From: Gaoshiqia sp050298035
GTDB taxonomy: Bacteria; Bacteroidota; Bacteroidia; Bacteroidales; Prolixibacteraceae
Direction: 5' to 3'
Assembly: GCA_050298035.1 (NCBI GenBank)
Contig: JBNKTK010000126.1
Coordinates: 1-10,894 of the forward strand
DNA: 10,894 nucleotides
The position numbers and the translations under genes are program-made. The notes under the pieces were generated by a model. It was not told the DNA's origin. It saw nothing but the letters and a program-made list of their open reading frames with translations, and made no database searches. Within the stretch, counting starts at the first letter, position 1. Each line of letters begins with the position of its first letter. Shown in pieces: positions 5,805 to 10,894 of the stretch.

Positions 5805-7004
5805 CCGACCTGTCAGAAATTCTTTCAGATAACTGAATTTATCAGTCAACTCGCCATTTTTCAGAATAGTTGCCCGTTGTATGATCCCCTCAGTATCCTG
5901 GCCAAACAACGAAGGGAAAACCTTGTAATACATATCACGGGAGAAAGTCCGGGAAGCATCCAATGGCAATGCGGTAGGCAAATTATCCACAGCCATCACC
6001 GTTACATTTTCTGATGAAGAAAAAGGCAACTGTTCGGACAAATCGGACGGATTAACATCATAAAAGGGCTCTTCGATTGTTGACGTGCGGATCGTTGTTG
6101 GGATTGGCCCAAGGACATCGCAGCTAATATCGGCAATAAGTGAAATATTGAACTCACCTGATCGTAGTTGCTCCGGCGTGAAAAAATGCGGTGATTCATT
6201 ATCCCAAAAGTGACACGGAATAAAAACGTCAGCAACATTCAAATAAGGAGCAAAAGACGACCGGTAATTTTGTGGGTTCAAAAAGAAATCTTCAAGGCCA
6301 AATTTTCCATCCACTCTCTCCACATAATCTTCCGGATCCAACCGGGCAAAAACAGGATGATCATGCTTTTGTGTCAGAAAGTTCTTCGGAAGTACTTCCT
6401 TGATCCCAAGCTCATGGATAATTTCCAAAGCACCGGAAGCCACTCTCCCACCCCCGGTAATCAAAATCTTAACAGGAGGCCACTTTACCGATTTTAATTG
6501 ATGGTGCAATTCTGCCAAATCACGGCATTTCTCAGGGCCTGGCAACTCAAAATCAAGAAACCGTTTCGCTATGCCTTTAAATGCATAATAAGTTCCAACC
6601 ACGCCTGCCCAAAACCCAAAAGCAACTAACCGGTTATGGTGCAAATCAACCAGGTATTCGTAATCGATAAGCGTAATTTTCTTTCTTACCATTTCCTGGA
6701 GAAATTGCTGGTTATAGGCCTGCTTCTTGGCTACATGGGCAAACATGATATAGGTTTTCCCCTCAATTAAAGACTCTTCAGCAACTTCTTTCACCCCAAT
6801 TAAAACATCGCAATGCGAAACATCCTCAACAACAGGAATGCCTATTCGGCTGTATTCATCGTCCGAATGAACTCTCACATTACTTGATTGAACAAAGATT
6901 TCAACTTCAGGGTAATTATCCCTGATCAACCCGGCTGTTTCCGGAGTGATTGCCACTCGCCGGTCTTTCCACCGTCTGGTTTCTCGTAAAACTCCAATCT
7001 TCAT
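5799..7004 (-). CDS. Saccharopine/alanine dehydrogenase-like NAD(P)-dependent oxidoreductase
   Basis: A 401-residue soluble protein of the alanine dehydrogenase/pyridine nucleotide transhydrogenase N-terminal superfamily, closest by eye to LYS1-type saccharopine dehydrogenase (lysine-forming). The N-terminus G-V-L-R-E-T-R-R-W-K-D-R-R-V-A-I-T-P is diagnostic. Lys72 (G-V-K-E) and His90 (M-F-A-H-V-A-K-K-Q) correspond to the catalytic Lys and His of yeast saccharopine dehydrogenase. I-D-Y-E-Y-L and R-L-V-A-F-G-F-W-A-G follow. The Rossmann glycine loop is I-T-G-G-G-R-V-A-S-G-A (about 182-192). Bacteroidota normally make lysine via diaminopimelate, so saccharopine may not be the true substrate; reductive or oxidative amination of another 2-oxo acid/amino acid is possible. 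It is convergent with the lysis-like cassette (6-bp overlap) and divergent from an ammonium transporter, a faint nitrogen-metabolism link. Confidence 0.82.
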   Translation of the reverse strand: MKIGVLRETRRWKDRRVAITPETAGLIRDNYPEVEIFVQSSNVRVHSDDEYSRIGIPVVEDVSHCDVLIGVKEVAEESLIEGKTYIMFAHVAKKQAYNQQFLQEMVRKKITLIDYEYLVDLHHNRLVAFGFWAGVVGTYYAFKGIAKRFLDFELPGPEKCRDLAELHHQLKSVKWPPVKILITGGGRVASGALEIIHELGIKEVLPKNFLTQKHDHPVFARLDPEDYVERVDGKFGLEDFFLNPQNYRSSFAPYLNVADVFIPCHFWDNESPHFFTPEQLRSGEFNISLIADISCDVLGPIPTTIRTSTIEEPFYDVNPSDLSEQLPFSSSENVTVMAVDNLPTALPLDASRTFSRDMYYKVFPSLFGQDTEGIIQRATILKNGELTDKFSYLKEFLTGRL

Positions 7005-7378
7005 ATAATCGAATTTTCTAAAATCAACAAATGCCCCTCATTTTCATACCCCAGAAACAAATCATCACCCCAATTTTCAAAACAAGGGTACAAATAACAA
7101 AGGGAAACAATATAAAAAGATGCTAAACAAAACAACAACACATTGTATGTATCTATTTCCCTTAAAGATAAGGAAAGAATTTATATTGCGCGGGCAACAA
7201 AAACACCCCTTTTGTCAAAAAAAAGCAAACAATATCAAACAACATCCCAAAATCAAAAAGGTAATTTATCAAATTTTCACATCAATTTATAATCATTATA
7301 CACATAGAAAGGGGTTTACCGAAGAATAATATCTTTATTTTTGAGCCGGCTGAAATAAATTATTAATTGTATAGACTT
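7005..7378. other. Gene-free divergent intergenic region
   Basis: This 374-bp, very A-rich stretch separates the divergent dehydrogenase-like gene and the ammonium transporter. I see a good -7 element for the transporter near its right end and no clear TAnnTTTG for the leftward gene. A 69-codon open frame at 7120-7329 is Lys/Asn/His-rich low-complexity translation with no family features, and I do not call it. No RNA fold or repeat stands out. Confidence 0.6.
7336..7343 (+). promoter_or_regulatory. Candidate -7 promoter element for the ammonium transporter gene
   Basis: TATTTTTG fits TAnnTTTG exactly, 35 nt before the ATG at 7379. A TTTA at 7315-7318 could be a degenerate -33 element with a 17-nt spacer. 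No NtrC-type or other nitrogen-control site is obvious. Confidence 0.5.
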
Positions 7379-8611
7379 ATGATTGACAAAGGATTAACTA
7401 CGTTTATGATTTTGGCGACCAGTCTTGTCATGCTCATGACTCCCGGGCTCGCCTTTTTTTACGGTGGTTTAGGAAATAAGAAGAATATCCTAAACATCAT
7501 GATGCAAAGTTTTGTATCGCTTGGAATTACAACTGTTCTCTGGTTTACGTTTGGTTACTCAATGTGCTTCAGCGGAACCGTGGCTGATGGCAATGATTTC
7601 TTCGGGATCATTGGAAATTTCGACAAAGCCTTTTTAAATGGTATCACTCTCAATACCATGATGGAAGGGCACGATTTCCCTGAACTCATTTTTATCGCCT
7701 ATCAAATGATGTTTGCCATCATCACCCCTGCTCTTATTACCGGGGCATTCATCAACAGGGTAACTTTCAAATCTTATGTTTTCTTCCTGATTTTGTGGCA
7801 GATATTCGTTTATTACCCATTTGTTCACATGGTTTGGGGTGGTGGTATCCTGGCTGTATGGGGCGTATTCGACTTTGCCGGGGGGATTGTTGTTCATGCA
7901 ACTGCCGGTTTTGCAGCCCTTGCAGCAGTAATTTACGTTGGTAAACGCCAGGTTTGGATTACCGAGCCAAACAATATTCCACTGGTCGCCATCGGGACAG
8001 CATTATTATGGTTCGGCTGGTATGGCTTTAACGCCGGTAGCGAGCTGGATGTAAACGGAATTACGGTTGCTGCATTTTTCAACACTGATTTATCAGCTTC
8101 ATTTGCAGCTGTCACCTGGTTGATCATTGAATGGACCAGAGGAAATAAAAGGCCAACTTTCATTGGCTTGATGACCGGTGCAGTAGCTGGTTTGGCTACT
8201 ATTACTCCGGCAGCCGGATATGTTTCAATGCCTGTAGCCGCTTCAATCGGTATTATAGCTGCCATAGGTTGCTATGGTGCTGTAAAATTCAAGGACAAAC
8301 TCGGCTGGGATGATGCACTCGATGTATGGGGAGTTCACGGAATGGGTGGCGTTTTTGGCACTCTTCTGCTGGGTATCTTTGCAAATAGTTCTGTAAATCC
8401 GAACGTCCCTGATGGGTTACTTTATGGCGGAGGGGTCAATTTACTGCTAAAACAAGCAGCAGCCCTTGGCATAGCAATTATCTGGGCTGGTCTTTTCACA
8501 TATGGCATGCTTATTCTTATTAATAAGTTTGTAAAAGTGAAAGTTTCCCATAACGAGGAATTCAAAGGACTTGACCTGGTTTTCCATGGTGAGGTCGCTC
8601 GTCAAATCTAA
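7379..8611 (+). CDS. amt: Ammonium transporter, Amt/MEP/Rh family
   Basis: A 410-residue inner-membrane channel that conducts ammonium/ammonia. It matches AmtB along its length: M-T-P-G-L-A-F-F-Y-G-G-L near 20-31, A-L-I-T-G-A-F-I-N-R, H-M-V-W-G-G-G at 150-156, D-F-A-G-G-I-V-V-H (pore His173), G-W-Y-G-F-N-A-G-S (213-221) and D-V-W-G-V-H-G-M-G-G (pore His320). The C-terminal G-L-D-L-V-F-H-G-E, the element that couples subunits and contacts GlnK, is present. Both twin histidines are intact. Tyr108 sits where E. coli AmtB has the outer gate Phe107. I chose the ATG at 7379; an in-frame TTG at 7367 would add four residues without family support. No cleavable signal peptide is evident, and no glnK lies beside it, unlike many bacteria. 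A strong terminator follows. Confidence 0.96.
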   Translation: MIDKGLTTFMILATSLVMLMTPGLAFFYGGLGNKKNILNIMMQSFVSLGITTVLWFTFGYSMCFSGTVADGNDFFGIIGNFDKAFLNGITLNTMMEGHDFPELIFIAYQMMFAIITPALITGAFINRVTFKSYVFFLILWQIFVYYPFVHMVWGGGILAVWGVFDFAGGIVVHATAGFAALAAVIYVGKRQVWITEPNNIPLVAIGTALLWFGWYGFNAGSELDVNGITVAAFFNTDLSASFAAVTWLIIEWTRGNKRPTFIGLMTGAVAGLATITPAAGYVSMPVAASIGIIAAIGCYGAVKFKDKLGWDDALDVWGVHGMGGVFGTLLLGIFANSSVNPNVPDGLLYGGGVNLLLKQAAALGIAIIWAGLFTYGMLILINKFVKVKVSHNEEFKGLDLVFHGEVARQI

Positions 8612-8634
8612 AAAAACAAAGTCAGTTATAATTC

Positions 8635-8666
8635 AAACTCTGTCATTATCGTGGCAGAGTTTTTTT
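8635..8666 (+). terminator. Rho-independent terminator of the ammonium transporter gene
   Basis: AAACTCTGTC (8635-8644) pairs with GGCAGAGTTT (8653-8662) as a 10-bp stem including one G-T pair, with an 8-nt loop. It runs directly into a T-tract (8660-8666), 23 bp after the stop codon. Confidence 0.85.
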
Positions 8667-8723
8667 GCTTATAGGGACAGACAAATGAAACCACAACTTC
8701 ATCAAAAAGTGAGAAAATTATTG

Positions 8724-8731
8724 TAATTTTG
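8724..8731 (+). promoter_or_regulatory. Candidate -7 promoter element for tmRNA
   Basis: TAATTTTG matches TAnnTTTG exactly and ends 16 nt before the predicted mature tmRNA 5' end at 8748. The identical octamer lies 15 nt before tRNA-Pro. No -33 TTTG is seen at the expected distance. Confidence 0.55.
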
Positions 8732-8747
8732 TAATCCCAAATCTACC

Positions 8748-9142
8748 GGGGATGACTGGTTTTGACAGCGGGTAGAAGAGGTATGTAAGCATGTCGAGCA
8801 TTGTTTGTTGGCTCGTTAATCTCAATGATCAAACTTTTAATTGGCGAAAATAACTACGCTCTTGCTGCGTAATTCTACCAAGTAGATTACACTTAATCCC
8901 GGCACAAGGTGCCGGGACAAGACATCGCCCGGGTGCTAATTTCCTGAAGCGGCCCGATCCGGCGGTGCAAGTAAATCGGGAATAGTGAGAGTTTTGCTTC
9001 GGAGCTTTCGCAAAAATTAAGGAGCTAAGGTAATGGTCGGTGGCCTCGATCCTGCCATTACACGAAAAACAAGTCTTGGCTAAACATGTAGAAAGCATAT
9101 TGCTTCCTCGTTTGGACCCGGGTTCGACTCCCGGCATCTCCA
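8748..9142 (+). ncRNA. ssrA: Transfer-messenger RNA (tmRNA)
   Basis: This one-piece RNA of about 395 nt rescues stalled ribosomes and tags unfinished proteins for proteolysis, acting with SmpB. The 5' end GGGGATGACTGGTTTTGACAG is the classic tmRNA start. Its first seven bases pair with CATCTCC at 9135-9141 (one G-T pair) to make the tRNA-like acceptor stem, and the T-arm GGGTTCGACTCCC lies at about 9119-9132. The internal tag frame at 8843-8872 encodes GENNYALAA followed by TAA, a Bacteroidota-type tag with the degradation-signal end ALAA. The 3' CCA is not encoded (CTT follows the discriminator A at 9142), so it must be added by nucleotidyltransferase. It has its own promoter candidate and terminator. 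Ends could be off by one or two bases. Confidence 0.97.
8843..8872 (+). CDS. tmRNA proteolysis-tag reading frame (GENNYALAA)
   Basis: Resume codon GGC followed by GAA AAT AAC TAC GCT CTT GCT GCG and stop TAA. After the alanine carried by tmRNA itself, the added tag would read A-GENNYALAA. The hydrophobic ALAA end is the part recognised by ClpXP-type proteases. The frame has no start codon because translation switches onto it from the stalled message. Confidence 0.93.
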   Translation, partial: GENNYALAA

Positions 9143-9149
9143 CTTTTAC

Positions 9150-9181
9150 CCTCCTGAGCTTTTGCGACGGAGGTTTTTTTT
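9150..9181 (+). terminator. Terminator of tmRNA
   Basis: CCTCC (9150-9154) can pair with GGAGG (9169-9173) around a 14-nt loop, immediately followed by eight Ts (9174-9181). The stem is short but GC-only except one pair. Placement 8 bp after the tmRNA end supports the call. Confidence 0.65.
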
Positions 9182-9327
9182 GGGGGATGGTAGTGATCAT
9201 TCTAACTACATAAAAACATCTAAAACCTCCAGGCTTTGTCATCCACAATTAGCTTGGTTGCCGGTTTATTCCGAAATGGTTTTACCAGTAAAATTTTTAT
9301 TACTTTCGATTCACAAAATGAAAAGCA

Positions 9328-9987
9328 ATGAGTGCAAAAGGAATTTCAGATCATGATCAGCTGTTTTATAAGGATGGATATCTGCTGGGCAAAAAAGCAG
9401 CACAAGAAATAAAGAACGAAGCAGCTTTTTTGTCTCACATCGAATCGATGTACAGTGCTGTCGATGATCTGATTAACTCTCTTTTAGCTGTTGCCCGAAA
9501 ACAAAACGTTGGGATTGATTGCAAAAAAGGCTGCTCATGGTGTTGCCATCAGGCTGTTTTTGCCAACTCGTACGAAATTCACTACCTCGGGAACTATTTG
9601 AAGAAAAACTTCAGCCGACAGGAACAAAATGAGCTGATCAAGAAAGCTTCGGATAAAAACAAGATTACCTCAACGCTATCCCAAGAAAAGGTTCTGAACT
9701 ATAAAAGCCCGTGCCCTCTTCTGAAAGACGGAGCTTGCACGGCTTACAATGCCCGACCTATGGCATGCCGCATCTACTTATCGTTAAAAGTGAGTACCTG
9801 CACTGAATTTTACCACCGCCCCGAAAACCCGGACAACTTCCCTGCATTACTTGATTTTCCGTTGCAAGCTGGAAGAATGATGAACGAAGGTTTTATTGCA
9901 GCACTTAAGGAAAGTGAGGTTTTAGTTTCAGAATTTCGTCTGGAAGAAGGACTGGAAACCATACTAACAACAGGCAGTAACCTTTAA
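9328..9987 (+). CDS. YkgJ-type cysteine-cluster protein
   Basis: A 219-residue soluble protein with the cysteine cluster of the YkgJ/CxxCxxCC family (PF03692), thought to bind zinc or an iron-sulfur centre; the biochemical role is unknown. Cys65, Cys69, Cys72 and Cys73 form C-x3-C-x2-C-C, followed by His74. A second group has Cys129 (S-P-C-P-L-L), Cys137 (G-A-C-T-A-Y), Cys147 (P-M-A-C-R) and Cys158, giving the full eight-cysteine pattern including the usual C-P-L-L-x-D-G-x-C and R-P-x-x-C-R. The roughly 60-residue N-terminal helical region ahead of the cluster is polar. ATG 9328 is the first in frame after the gene-free spacer from the tmRNA terminator. Its TAA directly abuts the stop of the convergent gene, so no independent terminator fits between them. 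Confidence 0.85.
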   Translation: MSAKGISDHDQLFYKDGYLLGKKAAQEIKNEAAFLSHIESMYSAVDDLINSLLAVARKQNVGIDCKKGCSWCCHQAVFANSYEIHYLGNYLKKNFSRQEQNELIKKASDKNKITSTLSQEKVLNYKSPCPLLKDGACTAYNARPMACRIYLSLKVSTCTEFYHRPENPDNFPALLDFPLQAGRMMNEGFIAALKESEVLVSEFRLEEGLETILTTGSNL

Positions 9988-10401
9988 TTACAGCTTGGCC
10001 GTAATTTGAACAATCCGGTCACGGCGCTCCATCGAATATATTTGGCTTTTTCGTTCGATGTAATTCAGCAACAACAATGCTTTCTGATAGTATAATTCCT
10101 TTCGCAAAAGGGTTTCGTGTTCCAGGGCATGATCACCCAGAACCTCAAATATTGCCGCCAGCTTCTCATAGTGGTCATCAACAAGCAGGTTTTCCTCCAT
10201 CAACCTGATAAAACCACGTTCATCCAAAAAAAGCAATTCTTCCAGGTCCCAACCAAACTGGACACATAACGCATCCTTAGCCTCGGCAAGCAAATGATCT
10301 TCTTCTTTTTCCTCCACTTTTTTCTGCATTCGGCCAAACAACTTGGCTAAAAAAAGTCCTATTTCCTGTATTTGACTGATTAAATAATCCCGGCGTTCCA
10401 T
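9988..10401 (-). CDS. Small helical protein resembling DUF6483, unknown function
   Basis: A 137-residue, charged, mainly helical cytoplasmic protein. It starts M-E-R-R-D-Y-L-I-S-Q-I-Q-E-I-G-L-F-L-A-K-L-F-G, an opening I associate with the DUF6483 family. An acidic linker (K-V-E-E-K-E-E-D-H) follows, then paired helices with L-E-E-L-L-F-L-D-E-R-G-F, L-A-A-I-F-E-V-L-G-D-H-A and Y-Y-Q-K-A-L-L-L-L-N-Y-I-E, resembling a TPR-like bundle. No signal peptide, membrane segment or catalytic motif is visible. The frame is open from an ATG at 10449, but the 16 extra residues lack the family pattern, so I prefer 10401. It is convergent with the YkgJ-type gene, stop codon to stop codon with no spacing. Confidence 0.65.
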   Translation of the reverse strand: MERRDYLISQIQEIGLFLAKLFGRMQKKVEEKEEDHLLAEAKDALCVQFGWDLEELLFLDERGFIRLMEENLLVDDHYEKLAAIFEVLGDHALEHETLLRKELYYQKALLLLNYIERKSQIYSMERRDRIVQITAKL

Positions 10402-10640
10402 AACTATGTCATTAATAATAAAAACACTTGCACATTTTTCATTAAGCAAAGTAATGCCAGACGTATTTTAAGTTCATGAGCCAATTCGACAATGTTCTCC
10501 CTCGAATAACTTAATTCAACAGCATTTAGCTTAAATTCTCTTGTAAATGTTCATCTTGTCTCACTCATAATTCTAAGATACAATTTTAATGCAATCATAT
10601 CTTAACTTACTGCCCGATCAAATGTAGCAATATCACTGGG

Positions 10641-10758
10641 TTAAACAAAACACTCCCCCTCCTAACCTTACTCTCTTCTCTCATTGCAAATGCCAATCCA
10701 TGTTGGCCTTTTGTTGTTTTAGCGTAAAATCCGATCTGCTCACACAATTAAACAAAAC
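10641..10758. repeat. Pair of 11-bp direct repeats (TTAAACAAAAC)
   Basis: The same 11-mer occurs at 10641-10651 and 10748-10758, starts 107 bp apart, upstream of the exported-protein gene. It could be a binding site, or chance in A-rich DNA. Confidence 0.35.
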
Positions 10759-10785
10759 GGAATCAGTTAATTCCTGAGAGAATAT

Positions 10786-10793
10786 TATTTTTG
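10786..10793 (+). promoter_or_regulatory. Candidate -7 promoter element close to the exported-protein start
   Basis: TATTTTTG is an exact TAnnTTTG match but ends only 5 nt before the ATG at 10799. If used, the transcript would start at or within a few bases of the start codon. No -33 TTTG is found at 19-21 nt. Confidence 0.35.
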
Positions 10794-10798
10794 TCGAC

Positions 10799-10894
10799 AT
10801 GAGAATACTTTACCTGCTCCTAATCTTTATTACGCTCTTTACAACCGCATCGCAGGCATTGGCCCAAAGCAATAATGCCACAGTATACGGAAAA
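10799..10894 (+). CDS. Exported protein, N-terminal fragment, possibly a TonB-dependent receptor or carboxypeptidase-regulatory-like protein
   Basis: Only the first 32 codons are in the window. They begin M-R-I-L-Y-L-L-L-I-F-I-T-L-F, a clear signal-peptide core, then T-T-A-S-Q-A-L-A-Q with a good signal peptidase I site (A-L-A before Q, about residue 22). The mature part starts Q-S-N-N-A-T-V-Y-G-K. An N-terminal A-T-V-x-G-K straight after the signal peptide is typical of the carboxypeptidase-regulatory-like domain heading many Bacteroidota TonB-dependent receptors and related outer-membrane proteins. Too little is visible to decide between them. The frame is open to the window edge. Confidence 0.75.
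   Translation, partial: MRILYLLLIFITLFTTASQALAQSNNATVYGK

Larger units (their letters stand above)
10402..10798. other. Gene-free divergent intergenic region
   Basis: About 400 bp between the divergent DUF6483-like gene and the exported protein. No plausible coding frame, tRNA or strong hairpin was seen. It holds an exact 11-bp direct repeat TTAAACAAAAC (10641-10651 and 10748-10758), a CT-rich tract at about 10651-10681, and a -7 element at 10786-10793. Confidence 0.55.

Noticed and set aside
7120..7329. 69-codon open frame in the gap before amt
   Set aside because: Low-complexity Lys/Asn/His-rich translation of A-rich DNA with no family pattern; it ends just before the amt -7 box.
7367..7378. 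TTG start four codons upstream of the amt ATG
   Set aside because: Adds four residues without family support; ATG at 7379 is the simpler choice.
8829..9248. 139-codon minus-strand open frame across the tmRNA
   Set aside because: Antisense to the structured tmRNA, terminator and tag sequence; not coding.
1..10894. CRISPR array, insertion sequence or transposase
   Set aside because: No regularly spaced repeats, transposase motifs or paired terminal inverted repeats were seen on either strand.

Overview
The window looks like chromosomal DNA of a member of the Bacteroidota, most likely an environmental or marine lineage such as Marinilabiliales (taxonomic placement is inference). Several signs point there: a one-piece tmRNA encoding the tag GENNYALAA, repeated matches to the Bacteroidota promoter element TAnnTTTG upstream of genes on both strands, almost no Shine-Dalgarno sequences, and a sugar-acid catabolic cluster typical of polysaccharide degraders. 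At the right edge a secreted protein begins that looks like the start of a carboxypeptidase-regulatory-like/TonB-receptor protein.

Left region (1-3480): a tight minus-strand operon reads mutarotase (2277-1882), aldo/keto reductase (1879-839), amidohydrolase-family lactonase (827 to the left edge). Divergent from it is a LacI-type regulator (2467-3480). Together they fit the first three steps of non-phosphorylating L-fucose oxidation (anomer interconversion, oxidation to the lactone, lactone hydrolysis); L-rhamnose or a related deoxy sugar is the alternative. The 189-bp divergent region holds a promoter for each direction and a perfect 14-bp palindrome that may be the LacI operator.

Middle region (3479-5804): a terminator hairpin lies between the lacI-type gene and a minus-strand tRNA-Pro(CGG). 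A compact four-gene plus-strand cassette follows: a leaderless zinc amidase with a peptidoglycan-binding domain, a two-TM holin-like protein, a two-TM coiled-coil protein, and a signal-peptide/coiled-coil/C-terminal-TM protein. This has the layout of a phage lysis cassette (endolysin, holin, accessory, spanin-like) but stands alone among chromosomal genes, with no other phage gene in view. It is the most interesting part of the window.

Right region (5799-10894): a saccharopine/alanine dehydrogenase-like oxidoreductase lies on the minus strand and shares its stop hexamer with the last cassette gene. An AmtB-type ammonium transporter is divergent from it and ends in a good terminator. Then come the tmRNA gene (ssrA) with its own promoter and terminator, a YkgJ-type cysteine-cluster protein, a convergent small helical protein resembling DUF6483, a roughly 400-bp gene-free stretch, and the first 32 codons of an exported protein.
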